DNA from: an uncultured Bacilli bacterium
GTDB taxonomy: Bacteria; Bacillota_I; Bacilli_A; RF39; UBA660
NCBI GenBank assembly: GCA_934149465.1
Contig: CAKPEZ010000004.1
Coordinates: 1-64,000 of the forward strand
DNA length: 64,000 nucleotides
Reading direction: 5' to 3'
The first letter of the stretch is position 1, and the number at the start of each line of letters is the position of its first letter. Below are positions 26,265 to 35,759 of the stretch, piece after piece. Under the pieces are notes generated by a model, which was not told the origin of the DNA, did not search any database, and was given only the letters and a program-made list of their open reading frames with translations. A program made the position numbers and the translations under genes.

Positions 26265-27803
26265 CTACTTTTCTTTTTCAATACGTTTAAATAATACTTC
26301 AGGCTTGTTTAGAAAAGTCCCTTCTTCCAAAGCTCCAAATAAAGATAATGACTCATAATCATTCTTTTTAGTATTTAATTGATAAAATATTTTATCCGCA
26401 GTATCAGGTAAGAATGCTTTTAGCAATACTGTCTCATAACGAACAGCTTCTAATAAATTATAAAGAACAGTAGCAAGTCTATCTTTCTTTTCAGAATCTT
26501 TTGCTAAAACCCAAGGAGTAGTATCATCAATATATTTATTACACTTACGATAAACTTCAAAAATACTTTCTAAAGCATCTGCTACTCGTAAAGAATTCAT
26601 CTTACTATCAACTATATTCTTACTTTCAATAACAGAATTAATGAATTCATTATCAATATCTAAATTAACCTTAGGATTAGAAACATAACCATCAAAATAC
26701 TTATAACTCATACTAATAGTACGATTAACTAAATTACCAAGTACATTTGCAAGATTAGTATTAATCGCTTCAATAAGTAAATCTTCTGTATAATTTCCAT
26801 CTGATGCAAAAGGAATTTCATGTATCATATAAAATCTGACAGCATCAACTCCATATTTTGCTACTAAATCATCTGCATAAACAATATTACCCTTACTCTT
26901 GCTCATTTTATCATTTGAAAATAAAAGCCATGGATGTCCAAAAATTTGCTTTGGAAGAGGAAGATCTAATAGCTTTAACATAATAGGCCAATAAATAGTA
27001 TGGAATCTTAAAATATCCTTACCAATTAAATGAATATCACAAGGCCAAAATTTTTTAAATTTATCACTACTGTTACCGTCTGGATCATATCCTAAAAAAG
27101 TTATATAGTTACTTAAAGCATCAATCCAAACATAAATAACATGATCAGGATCAAAAGTAACAGGAATTCCCCATTTAAAAGAGGTTCTAGAAACACATAA
27201 ATCTTGAAGACCAGTTTTAATAAAATTATTCATAATCTCATTCTTACGAGCTTCTGGCTCAATAAAATGAGGATGAGACTCTATGTATTCTTCTAACCAC
27301 TTAGAATATTTAGAAGTTTTTAAAAAATAAGCTTCTTCACGGGCCTCTGTTACTTCTCTGCCGCAATCAGGACATTTTCCATCTATTAACTGAGATTCTG
27401 TAAAAAAAGATTCACATGGCGTACAATATAAGCCATTATATTCGCCCTTATATATATCACCTTGATCATATAATTTCTTAAATATTTTTTGAACCTTTTC
27501 TTCATGAAGTGGATCAGTAGTTCTAACAAAAACATCATAACTAGTATTCATAACATCCCAAATATTCTTTATTTCTTTAGTAATATTATCAACATATTCC
27601 TTTGGAGTTAACCCATTTTCAATAGCCTTATTTTCTATTTTTTGACCATGTTCATCAGTACCAGTTTGAAAATATACATCATAACCAAGTAATCTCTTAT
27701 AGCGTGCAATTGCATCCGCCAAAACAATTTCATAAGTATTACCAATATGTGGCTTAGCTGAAGTATATGCAATTGCCGTACTAATGTAAAATTTTTTATC
27801 CAT
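26265..27803 (-). CDS. metG: Methionyl-tRNA synthetase
   Basis: Class I synthetase that charges both initiator and elongator tRNA-Met. HIGN is at residues 19-22 and KMSKSKGN near 300. A four-Cys zinc knuckle is present (CTPCES...CPDC). At 512 residues it lacks the C-terminal tRNA-binding (Trbp111-like) domain found in the B. subtilis protein. Expression is controlled by the T-box leader immediately upstream. First gene of the tatD-yabE-rsmA neighbourhood. Confidence 0.98.
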   Translation of the reverse strand: MDKKFYISTAIAYTSAKPHIGNTYEIVLADAIARYKRLLGYDVYFQTGTDEHGQKIENKAIENGLTPKEYVDNITKEIKNIWDVMNTSYDVFVRTTDPLHEEKVQKIFKKLYDQGDIYKGEYNGLYCTPCESFFTESQLIDGKCPDCGREVTEAREEAYFLKTSKYSKWLEEYIESHPHFIEPEARKNEIMNNFIKTGLQDLCVSRTSFKWGIPVTFDPDHVIYVWIDALSNYITFLGYDPDGNSSDKFKKFWPCDIHLIGKDILRFHTIYWPIMLKLLDLPLPKQIFGHPWLLFSNDKMSKSKGNIVYADDLVAKYGVDAVRFYMIHEIPFASDGNYTEDLLIEAINTNLANVLGNLVNRTISMSYKYFDGYVSNPKVNLDIDNEFINSVIESKNIVDSKMNSLRVADALESIFEVYRKCNKYIDDTTPWVLAKDSEKKDRLATVLYNLLEAVRYETVLLKAFLPDTADKIFYQLNTKKNDYESLSLFGALEEGTFLNKPEVLFKRIEKEK

Positions 27804-27823
27804 ATTATCATCTTCCTTCCATA

Positions 27824-28028
27824 AAAAAATCCTTATAATAAATTATAAGGACGATTATAACCGCGGTACCACCTTAATTTGTATCTAAATACACACTCGA
27901 AAAAGTTATAACGGTACCACCGATTAGCTATAAGTTCATTAATAATAAGTTCTTTATTTATTCCCACCATCCATAAACTCTCTAAAAAAGAACATTAATA
28001 TTTCTTCTTAATCATCACTAATGATTTA
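27824..28028 (-). promoter_or_regulatory. T-box riboswitch of metG
   Basis: The minus-strand leader contains the canonical T-box AAGGTGGTACCGCGG (27862-27876), an antiterminator tail and a strong terminator: stem TCCTTATAAT/ATTATAAGGA (27831-27852) plus TTTTTTT. Stem I begins near a GATTA/TAATC pairing with an upper GTTCTTT/AAAGAAC helix. An AGAGAG...GATGGTGGGAA distal region is present. An ATG (27938-27940) sits in the expected 3' internal loop and would be the Met specifier. Uncharged tRNA-Met should therefore stabilise the antiterminator and allow metG transcription. A second GGTGGTACCG copy lies at 27913-27922. Confidence 0.92.
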
Positions 28029-28034
28029 AAAGTA

Positions 28035-28062
28035 TTATAACATAAAATTATTTTTAGTCAAT
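28035..28062 (-). promoter_or_regulatory. Promoter of the metG T-box leader
   Basis: TTGACT-16-TATAAT on the minus strand, directly upstream of the T-box leader. Confidence 0.7.
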
Positions 28063-28065
28063 AAA

Positions 28066-28599
28066 TTATCTCATATTCTTATCTATAAGACAATAATTTA
28101 TAATATCCATAATAGAATATATCATTATAAATATGCCAATTACTTTAGTTATTACAACCGCACCATTAAAAGGATTTACTAAAAATATTACTCCAATTAT
28201 CAAACAAATAGCTGAAATTATAAAAGATGAAACCCAAGTACTACTACCAATATTTTTTAACTCCAAAGAATACTGAATCTTAGGAATACTATTAGAAATA
28301 AAATAAATCCCCATTAAAAATGGTAAAATACTTACTATAAAATTATTATTAAAAATAAATAATAAAGATAATGCAAAAAGAAATACTCCAGATATTAATT
28401 CTAACTTTAAATTATATTCTTTAAATTTAAAATATCTAATTAAATAATTAATACTTATAAAAAGAATAGCAACTCCTACTATAGTTGATAAAATATTCAT
28501 CGTCAAAGTTGGATAAAAAGTAATAAATATTCCAACAATTAAAAGTAAAAATGATGTAAATATTGATATTTTATAAATTTTTGTTAATTCTTTATTCAT
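28066..28599 (-). CDS. HdeD/DUF308-family membrane protein
   Basis: A 177-residue protein with six hydrophobic helices arranged as three similar pairs, the DUF308/HdeD layout. Features include GIFITFYPTLTMNILSTIVG and a later GVIFLVNPFNGAVVI segment; the repeated G.....P pattern is typical. HdeD proteins are linked to acid stress in enterobacteria, but the role in Firmicutes is unknown. It lies between spoVT and metG on the same strand; no terminator was recognised after spoVT. Confidence 0.8.
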   Translation of the reverse strand: MNKELTKIYKISIFTSFLLLIVGIFITFYPTLTMNILSTIVGVAILFISINYLIRYFKFKEYNLKLELISGVFLFALSLLFIFNNNFIVSILPFLMGIYFISNSIPKIQYSLELKNIGSSTWVSSFIISAICLIIGVIFLVNPFNGAVVITKVIGIFIMIYSIMDIINYCLIDKNMR

Positions 28600-28680
28600 A
28601 TAATCAAACTCCTTTAAATAATTATATCATAAAGCAAAAATATCTATACCAAACTACATCATTTTTTTATAAATTTTACA

Positions 28681-29202
28681 TCAATATTTCAAATAAGAAG
28701 AAAATAAATTTCCTAATAACGTTATCATTTTATTATCTATCAAAGAAAAATCATTATTCAAAGATAAAAACAAAACATCTCCTACTTTAGCTCCATCTAC
28801 ATTAATAGAAGTATAAATAAAATAATATTTATTTTCTCCATTTATAATATTAATTAATTTAGGTTCATTAGAATAAGAATATTTATTTAAAATATCTTTT
28901 AATTCTAATGATATTTTTTTATTATATAAACTACTACGAAGATTTCTCGTTGTCCCTATAATATTTTCATCTTCACAAATAATAATTTCTCTTTTTATAA
29001 CTTGATAAAAAGAAGATAAGTATTTCTCTATTACATTATTAATCTTCTTTAATTTAGAGCTTTTTTCTAAGATTATCTTCTCATTATCTACATATATTTC
29101 AAGTAAGTCATTTACATCAATATCTAAATTATTTCTTATTTCTTTTGGAATAACAATTCTTCCTAATTCATCAACATGTCTTGTAATCCCCGTAGCTTTC
29201 AC
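28681..29202 (-). CDS. spoVT: Stage V sporulation regulator SpoVT
   Basis: AbrB-superfamily transcription factor that tunes forespore (sigma-G) genes in B. subtilis. The N-terminal swapped-hairpin DNA-binding domain (about 1-52, KATGITRHVDELGRIVIPKEIR) is nearly invariant. The C-terminal GAF-like domain (about 55-173) is divergent, which could reflect a different ligand or simple drift. GTG start after AGAGGTG. Its place downstream of mfd is the same as in B. subtilis. Confidence 0.95.
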   Translation of the reverse strand: MKATGITRHVDELGRIVIPKEIRNNLDIDVNDLLEIYVDNEKIILEKSSKLKKINNVIEKYLSSFYQVIKREIIICEDENIIGTTRNLRSSLYNKKISLELKDILNKYSYSNEPKLINIINGENKYYFIYTSINVDGAKVGDVLFLSLNNDFSLIDNKMITLLGNLFSSYLKY

Positions 29203-29241
29203 CTAATTACACCTCTTTCCATAATTAGTTTGGAAAAAAGT

Positions 29242-29466
29242 TTATAATTTATGTAAAAAGGGCTTCTTTTTCTTTAAAATCTTGTCATTAGTTCTTTCTT
29301 GCCAATCATTAATATTAAACTTTTTATAATAGCAATACCAATCAAAATACATAGGAAAAGTTGAATAATCATAATAATTATAATTATAATTATAATTATC
29401 ATAATTTTTTTCTCTTAAATGACTATCTTCCCAAGAAAAATAATTATCCATAAATAAAGAATTCAC
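29242..29466 (-). CDS. Tyr/Asn-rich small protein between mfd and spoVT
   Basis: Up to 74 residues, rich in Tyr and Asn, with a run of alternating Asn/Tyr encoded by a (TAATTA)n tract at 29374-29399 and a basic C-terminus. A GAGGTG site lies upstream; the start may be GTG 29466 (overlapping that site) or the ATG five codons later. Family not recognised. A tyrosine-rich composition next to spoVT would suit a spore-coat component, but this is only inference; it could also be a chance frame. Confidence 0.4.
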   Translation of the reverse strand: MNSLFMDNYFSWEDSHLREKNYDNYNYNYNYYDYSTFPMYFDWYCYYKKFNINDWQERTNDKILKKKKPFLHKL

Positions 29467-29482
29467 CTCAAAATATTATATT

Positions 29483-32400
29483 TTAATTGTTATCTAAATA
29501 TACTAATAATCTATCTAACAGCCTAATAACATATAATAAAAAGTGTTCTTCTAATTTTATTGTATCTAAAATAACATAAATTCTCTCATTACGATAAGAA
29601 AATCTAAAATACTTAGATATCTCATAAGATAAGTAGAATATTTTTTCTCCATCTATTTTCTTACTAATCCTTGAACTAAAAGAAAATTCAATATAAGTTT
29701 TAGTTTGTCTTACTTCTTTTATTTCAAATTTTTCTGCTAATTTTTCAAACCACTCTTCATACATATATAATTCCATATCTTTAGATACTACACCAAATCG
29801 ATCTTCTAGCTCGCTTTTTACTAACAATAATTTTTCATAAGAATTAACTTCATTTATTTTTTTATGAATCTCTATTTGTAATGGATCTGATAATATATAA
29901 TTATCGTCTAAATGCGTAGATACATTAACAAGAGGCATATTTTCTTTCACCTGAGTAGTTTTTTCTTCTGTAGTTTCTATATTATTCTTTAACTTATTAA
30001 CTTCTTCATTTAATAATTTTAAATATAGTTCAATACCAATGCTATCAATAAAGCCAGATTGCTCACTACCAAGAATATCTCCTGCTCCCCTAATCGATAA
30101 ATCTCTCATCGCAATTTTAAAACCACTACCAAGTTCAGTAAATTCTTTTATTGTCTGTAATCTTTTAACAGCAATATCATTTAGTACCTTGTGATTATCA
30201 TACATCAAATAAGCATATCCAATTTTATTGCTTCTGCCTATTCTTCCTCTAATTTGATATAATTGTGCAAGACCAAAACAATCAGCATCTAATATAATTA
30301 AAGTATTAGCATTAGGAATATCAATACCCGTTTCTATTATGGTAGTACATACTAAAACATCAATTTTATAATCTATAAAATCAAGCATTTTATTTTCAAG
30401 ATCCGTTTTAGACATTTGTCCATGAGCAAAATCTATTCTTGCTTCTGGTACTAAATTTTTAATTTCTATCACTTTGGACTCTATATTTTCCACTTTATTA
30501 TATAATAAGAAAACTTGTCCTTTTCTTGATAATTCCTTATATATAGCTTCTTTTATTAAAGATTTATTATATGGAAGAACATAAGTTTGAACAGGATATC
30601 TATAAGCTGGCGGTGTATCAATAAGAGCAAGACCTCTTAATCCAGCCATAGACAACTGCATTGTCCTTGGAATTGGAGTTGCCGACAATGTAAGAACATC
30701 TATATTACTCTTATATTCTTTTATTTTTTCTTTATGAGTAACGCCAAAACGTTGTTCTTCATCAACTACCAATAAACCTAAATCTTTAAACTTAACATCT
30801 TGACTTAAAATACGATGAGTTCCAAATATTAAATCGATCTTCCCCTCTAATAATTTCTTTAAAATAGTAGTTTGGTCTTTTTTACTAACAAATCTATTAA
30901 GAAGAGCAATATTAATGGGAAAATTCTTAAATCTATCAAGAGCACTTTGATATTGCTGATTAGAAAGAATAGTAGTTGGACATAAATAAGCAACTTGCTT
31001 GCCATCATTAATAGCTTTAAAAATCGCCCTAAAAGCAACTTCTGTTTTACCATAACCTACATCCCCACATAAAAGCATATCCATAGGATTAGGCTTTTCC
31101 ATAGCTTCTTTTATTTTCTCGGTTGCTAATAACTGATCAGAAGTTTCTTGATATTTAAATTGTTTTTCAAATAACAATTGATTCTCATCATCTTTAGAAA
31201 ACGCATATCCAGAGGCAGCTTCTCTTTCTGCAGAAACTTTTAATAACTTTTCTGCTACTTCTTTTATCTTTCCCTTTAATCTATTTTTTCTTTTTTGCCA
31301 ATCATCTGTTCCTAATTTATTAAGCTTAGGAATATATCCCTCTCTTGAGGCATATTTACTTACTCTATCTATTTTTTGAACAGGAATATATAAAACATCG
31401 TTATCAGCATATATAAGCTTAATATAATCATTTTTTAAGCCATTTTTTTCAATTGTACATATGGAATCATAAATACCAATTCCAAATAGTTCATGAACAA
31501 TATAATCACCCTTATTTATATTACTTAAACTACTTATAGAATTTCCTCTTTTAAATTTATTTCGGTAATTTATTCGCTTGTTATCACTTTGTAAAATATC
31601 ATTCTCACTAATTACAAACAAATCATCATAAGAATATCCATTATTAATATTCATATTAACTAAATTGATCGAATTTTTAAAAATATTTCTTATATCAGTC
31701 ATAACAAAAGAATAATCTTTTAAATAATCTTGTAATTCTTTTATTAATTTTTCTTCAGTGATAAATAAAATAACAGTTTTCTTTGCATTAATATTTTTTA
31801 AAATATCACTAGATAACTTTTCAATATTTCCTTTATAAGAAGAAATATTTTTTGAAATAAAATTTAGTTTTTTAGCAGATGCTACATCAGTCAATATATT
31901 ATCAGTTATTAAAAAATAATAATTATTCCTTCCTTTTAACTTAATAAAATCATTTACATAATTAGTATCATAAATCGGAGAATTTTCTTTAGTATATGTT
32001 TTAATTTCATCTAATAAATTATAATAACTAATCAATATGGAATTATAATCATAATAAAAAGTCAAATAATCTCCTAAATAATTACTAATATTAAATACTT
32101 TACCAAGATAATGTGGCAAATACTTCTGAGAATTATTATATTCTTCAGGATAATTATCTAGTAAAAATTCGGTGAATGGATATATCTGTACTTCTTCTTT
32201 TTCTTTTTTTGATAGCTGACTATCAATATCAAAATAACGAATACTATCAACAGTATCTCCCCAAAATTCAATTCTAATTGGAAATTCTTCTCCAATAGGA
32301 AATATATCCAAAATATATCCGCGGTAACTAAATTGACCCATTTCTGTTACTAAATCACTATTAGAATATCCAATATCAATAAGAGCTTTTAAAATTTTTT

Positions 32401-32812
32401 CAACATGATAATTATCATTCTTCTTAAACGTTAAAACATTCTCTAAATAAGTAGAAATACTTGGTAAATACCTAATATATCCCATTAAATTAGTAACAAC
32501 TATGTACCTTCTAGAAGATGAAGATAACTTTAATAAAGTATTTAATCTTTCTGTTTTTAACTCAGGACTAATCGCTATTGCTTCACTAGTGACAAAATTA
32601 TCCATTGGAAAAAAAAGAACATTAGAAGTATAATTTAATAGTTTTTCATACAAAGAAGTAGCCTCATAAGTGGTATTAACTACAACCAAAATATTTTTGT
32701 TATTTTGAATATAAGAATTATATATATATAAAGTATAAAGTTCATCGGAAAGACCTTCTATAGATATATCATTTTCCCAATAATCAACTTTAAATAAGTT
32801 TTCCAAATTCAT
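29483..32812 (-). CDS. mfd: Transcription-repair coupling factor Mfd
   Basis: Removes stalled RNA polymerase and recruits UvrA to lesions. ATG 32812 follows AGGGTGAG and gives 1109 residues. The order is: UvrB-like N-terminal module, CarD-like RNA-polymerase-interacting domain (IVHELFGIGIYD), translocase motor with Walker A GDVGYGKTE, DEEQRFGV and GRIGRS helicase motifs, and the C-terminal TRCF autoinhibitory domain. pth-mfd-spoVT order is as in B. subtilis, except that fin between pth and mfd is missing. Confidence 0.98.
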   Translation of the reverse strand: MNLENLFKVDYWENDISIEGLSDELYTLYIYNSYIQNNKNILVVVNTTYEATSLYEKLLNYTSNVLFFPMDNFVTSEAIAISPELKTERLNTLLKLSSSSRRYIVVTNLMGYIRYLPSISTYLENVLTFKKNDNYHVEKILKALIDIGYSNSDLVTEMGQFSYRGYILDIFPIGEEFPIRIEFWGDTVDSIRYFDIDSQLSKKEKEEVQIYPFTEFLLDNYPEEYNNSQKYLPHYLGKVFNISNYLGDYLTFYYDYNSILISYYNLLDEIKTYTKENSPIYDTNYVNDFIKLKGRNNYYFLITDNILTDVASAKKLNFISKNISSYKGNIEKLSSDILKNINAKKTVILFITEEKLIKELQDYLKDYSFVMTDIRNIFKNSINLVNMNINNGYSYDDLFVISENDILQSDNKRINYRNKFKRGNSISSLSNINKGDYIVHELFGIGIYDSICTIEKNGLKNDYIKLIYADNDVLYIPVQKIDRVSKYASREGYIPKLNKLGTDDWQKRKNRLKGKIKEVAEKLLKVSAEREAASGYAFSKDDENQLLFEKQFKYQETSDQLLATEKIKEAMEKPNPMDMLLCGDVGYGKTEVAFRAIFKAINDGKQVAYLCPTTILSNQQYQSALDRFKNFPINIALLNRFVSKKDQTTILKKLLEGKIDLIFGTHRILSQDVKFKDLGLLVVDEEQRFGVTHKEKIKEYKSNIDVLTLSATPIPRTMQLSMAGLRGLALIDTPPAYRYPVQTYVLPYNKSLIKEAIYKELSRKGQVFLLYNKVENIESKVIEIKNLVPEARIDFAHGQMSKTDLENKMLDFIDYKIDVLVCTTIIETGIDIPNANTLIILDADCFGLAQLYQIRGRIGRSNKIGYAYLMYDNHKVLNDIAVKRLQTIKEFTELGSGFKIAMRDLSIRGAGDILGSEQSGFIDSIGIELYLKLLNEEVNKLKNNIETTEEKTTQVKENMPLVNVSTHLDDNYILSDPLQIEIHKKINEVNSYEKLLLVKSELEDRFGVVSKDMELYMYEEWFEKLAEKFEIKEVRQTKTYIEFSFSSRISKKIDGEKIFYLSYEISKYFRFSYRNERIYVILDTIKLEEHFLLYVIRLLDRLLVYLDNN

Positions 32813-32830
32813 AGGACTCACCCTCACGTA

Positions 32831-32855
32831 CAAAAAGATACAATTATATGTATCT
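32831..32855 (-). terminator. Weak terminator between pth and mfd
   Basis: Seven-bp stem AGATACA (32836-32842)/TGTATCT (32849-32855) with a short T5 tail on the minus strand, overlapping the pth stop. Probably attenuates rather than blocks read-through into mfd. Confidence 0.5.
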
Positions 32856-33414
32856 ATTTTTTATTATATTTACTTTGAAGCATTGTTAGAGACATAGTAC
32901 AAAAATCTTCAATGATATTCACTAAATCTTCATATACTTTTTTAATAACATTGCTCTCATCTATATTAAAGGAAGATAAAACATAATTTCGGACACTATC
33001 TTCTTTATCCCTTCCAATACCAATTTTTACTCTAACAAAAGAAGATGTGTTAAGTAGAGATTCAATATTTTTTATTCCATTATGACCACCACTACTACTA
33101 TTAGAAACTATTTTTACTCTGCCTAAATGCATATCTAGATCATCTTGAATAACTAATATATTACTAGGATCAATATGATAATAACTTACAAATTTTGAAA
33201 CAGCTTCCCCTGATGAATTCATAAATGTTTCTGGTTTTATAATAATAACTTTTTCATTATTAATTATAGTTTCACAGTATAAGGAATTAAATTTGTTTTT
33301 ATTAATTTGATATCCTTTTTTTAAAGAAATATAATCAAGTAAGTCATATCCAATATTATGCCTTGTATTAACATACTCTCTACCAGGATTACCTAATCCT
33401 ACTATTAACTTCAT
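32854..33414 (-). CDS. pth: Peptidyl-tRNA hydrolase
   Basis: Recycles peptidyl-tRNA released by stalled ribosomes; known as spoVC in B. subtilis because a mutation blocks sporulation. The ATG at 33414 gives MKLIVGLGNPGREY, the family start, and 186 residues. The catalytic His19 is in NTRHNIG; further motifs are PETFMNSSG and the IQDDLDMHLG acidic site. Its Shine-Dalgarno AGGTGA contains the rsmI stop codon. Confidence 0.97.
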   Translation of the reverse strand: MKLIVGLGNPGREYVNTRHNIGYDLLDYISLKKGYQINKNKFNSLYCETIINNEKVIIIKPETFMNSSGEAVSKFVSYYHIDPSNILVIQDDLDMHLGRVKIVSNSSSGGHNGIKNIESLLNTSSFVRVKIGIGRDKEDSVRNYVLSSFNIDESNVIKKVYEDLVNIIEDFCTMSLTMLQSKYNKK

Positions 33415-33419
33415 TACAA

Positions 33420-34256
33420 TCACCTCTCATGATATGCATGATAAACCTCATTTTTAGATAAGTTTCTTTCTCTTGCAACTTTCTTTATAGAATCCATCAC
33501 ACTTAAACCATTTTTTATATAAATATCAACATGATCTATCAATGATAAATCATTATAATCATCAAGACTATGATTTCCTTCTACTACAATTACTAATTCT
33601 CCTTTAATATCATTATTAGTATCAAGAAATTCTTTTATTTTACCACGATATATACTCTCATATTTCTTAGATATTTCTCTAGTAAGAGAAAACTCTCTAT
33701 CTCCAAAAACTTCTAACATTATATTAAGCGTATCAAAAATACGATGAGGAGATTCATAAAATATCATAGTATATTCATTATCTTTCAAAGATTCTAACTC
33801 TTTCTTCATAACAGAAGATTTGTTATTTAGAAATCCGTAAAAAATAAATGGCTTGGGTGCTAAAGAAGATACTATCAATGCTGGAACAAAAGCATTTGCT
33901 CCAGGAAGTGCTACTACTTTAAATCCAAGTTCTGTTACATAGCGCACAGTTTTATATCCTGGATCACTAATAATTGGAGTTCCTCTATCAGAAACAAGAC
34001 CTACATTCTTACCATTTTTTAAATATTCAAGAACTTTTTCCTTTACACTATCTTCATTATGATCATGAAGAGGAATTAATTTCTTTTTTATTTCAAAATG
34101 ATTAAATAAATTCAAAGTTACCCTTGTATCTTCTGAAAAAACAACATCTACTTTTTTTAAAGTTTCAACTGCTCTAAACGTCATATCATCTAGATTACCA
34201 ATTGGTGTAGGAATTAAATATAAAGCATTTTTTTCATCATAACTATTTTGCCACAT
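33420..34256 (-). CDS. rsmI: 16S rRNA (cytidine-1402 2'-O)-methyltransferase
   Basis: SAM-dependent tetrapyrrole-methylase-fold enzyme that methylates C1402 in the ribosomal P site. Motifs: LYLIPTPIGNLDDMTFRAVE at the N-terminus, FSEDTR, GLVSDRGTPIISDPGY and FYESPHRI. Length 278 residues is normal. It ends CAT GAG AGG TGA, with the stop placed in the ribosome site of pth. It corresponds to yabC in the B. subtilis order. Confidence 0.97.
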   Translation of the reverse strand: MWQNSYDEKNALYLIPTPIGNLDDMTFRAVETLKKVDVVFSEDTRVTLNLFNHFEIKKKLIPLHDHNEDSVKEKVLEYLKNGKNVGLVSDRGTPIISDPGYKTVRYVTELGFKVVALPGANAFVPALIVSSLAPKPFIFYGFLNNKSSVMKKELESLKDNEYTMIFYESPHRIFDTLNIMLEVFGDREFSLTREISKKYESIYRGKIKEFLDTNNDIKGELVIVVEGNHSLDDYNDLSLIDHVDIYIKNGLSVMDSIKKVARERNLSKNEVYHAYHER

Positions 34257-34267
34257 ATAATCACCTC

Positions 34268-34990
34268 TTATTCAAACATTTTTCTTACAAAGTCAGTATA
34301 AGAATTATCATCATTATGAACATATAAAGGAGGCAAAATCTTAATACCAGATTTGCCATTTTTAGAAGATTCTATTAAAATAGCATTTGCTTCAGTATCT
34401 TTTTTAGGATAAACAAATTGTAGTCTCTTTACCTCTAAATTATATTTTCTAAGCAAATAAAGAATATCAACAGTCCTAAAAGGACGGTGAACTAAATAAA
34501 AATTACCACCATTTTTTAACAATTTACTACTAGTTTTTATTAAATCTTCTAAAGTAAGATAAATTTCATGACGCGCTATTGCTTTTACTTTATCTTCGTT
34601 TAATAAACTAGAATCTTGATATTTAAAATACGGAGGATTAGAAAAAACTATATCAGCGCTTCCCTGCTCATAATAATTAAATATATTTTTTACATCGTCA
34701 TTAATTATCTTTATTTTATCATCAAAGTTGTTTTCATTAATTGATCTATTAGCTAACTCAAAAATTTCCTTCTGAAGTTCTACACCAGTTATCTTAATCT
34801 TAGGGTTTTTAGATGCTAAAATCATAGAAATAGGCGCATTTCCTGTACAAAAATCAACTGCAAACATATCATCTTTTCTAATCCTAATAAAATTAGCAAG
34901 CAATACTGAATCAAGAGAAAACATAAAATAGTCATCATCTTGATAAATAATTAAATCTTTATAATTAAGTAGTCTATTTTTTACTATCAT
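34268..34990 (-). CDS. tRNA1(Val) (adenine37-N6)-methyltransferase-like protein (YabB)
   Basis: A 240-residue class I SAM-dependent methyltransferase. SAM motif AVDFCTGNAPISMILASK and the N6-adenine/glutamine-type catalytic motif SNPPYF are present. It corresponds to B. subtilis yabB (TrmN6 family). Its start lies within the last 17 bases of ricT in another frame, so the pair is coupled. The small GIY-YIG gene yazA that normally follows yabB is absent. The RNA target is assigned by family only. Confidence 0.92.
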   Translation of the reverse strand: MIVKNRLLNYKDLIIYQDDDYFMFSLDSVLLANFIRIRKDDMFAVDFCTGNAPISMILASKNPKIKITGVELQKEIFELANRSINENNFDDKIKIINDDVKNIFNYYEQGSADIVFSNPPYFKYQDSSLLNEDKVKAIARHEIYLTLEDLIKTSSKLLKNGGNFYLVHRPFRTVDILYLLRKYNLEVKRLQFVYPKKDTEANAILIESSKNGKSGIKILPPLYVHNDDNSYTDFVRKMFE

Positions 34991-35759
34991 TATTAGAATC
35001 CATCACAACAACAGTATCATTTACTAACACTTTATACTTTTTATTTAAAATATCTAATGATATGACTTTTCCAGAACCACTTGGAGTCTTTACAATTTGT
35101 CCTAATTCTGGCATAGTTTTACGATATTCAGTATATGTACTATCTTCGTACTTTAAACAGCAAAGAAGCCTACCACAGACACCATTTATTTTTGTTGGAT
35201 TTAGTGCTAAAGATTGATTTTTTGCCATATTAATAGAAACACTATCAAATTCATGTAAAAACTTACTACAGCACAAAATACGACCACAAGGGCCAATACC
35301 ACCTATTTCTTTAGCTTTATCCCTAATTCCAATCTGTCTTAATTCAATTCTAGTTTTAAACATTGCCCCCAACTCTTTAGCAAGTTGCCTAAAATCAACG
35401 CGATCATCTGCTAAAAATCTAAAAATCAACTGATTACGATCAAATGTATAATTAGCATCAACTATCTTCATATTAAGTTTCATATTATTTATTAATTTTT
35501 GAGCTTTTATAATAGCGTTTTTAGCGTCTTTAATGTTATTTAAATGCTGCAAATAATCTTTTTTACTAGTAATCCGCAAAACATTTTTTAAAAGTTTAGG
35601 ATCAACATTATCATCATCAATATAAGACATAACTTTTCCAAATTGCAAACCTTTTTCCGTTTCAACTATAACTGTTGTATTAACGTTTACTGAAAAATCA
35701 TTCAATTTAAAATAATACTGCTTATTATTATCATTAAAAGAAACGCCAACAATTTTCAT
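34974..35759 (-). CDS. ricT: PSP1-domain protein RicT (YaaT)
   Basis: Part of the RicA-RicF-RicT (YmcA-YlbF-YaaT) complex that in B. subtilis steers RNase Y and promotes sporulation, biofilm and competence. The PSP1 domain (about 50-140) is followed by a Cys-rich segment, GGIGPCGRILCCSKFL and GVCGRLLCCLKYE, which matches the Fe-S-binding cysteines of the family. TAATG overlap with holB. RicT in this window fits with the sporulation and comK-like genes. Confidence 0.96.
   Translation of the reverse strand: MKIVGVSFNDNNKQYYFKLNDFSVNVNTTVIVETEKGLQFGKVMSYIDDDNVDPKLLKNVLRITSKKDYLQHLNNIKDAKNAIIKAQKLINNMKLNMKIVDANYTFDRNQLIFRFLADDRVDFRQLAKELGAMFKTRIELRQIGIRDKAKEIGGIGPCGRILCCSKFLHEFDSVSINMAKNQSLALNPTKINGVCGRLLCCLKYEDSTYTEYRKTMPELGQIVKTPSGSGKVISLDILNKKYKVLVNDTVVVMDSNNDSKK

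Noticed and set aside
29374..29399. Short tandem hexamers considered as a CRISPR or VNTR array
   Set aside because: It is a simple (TAATTA)n tract without spacers, inside a small reading frame.
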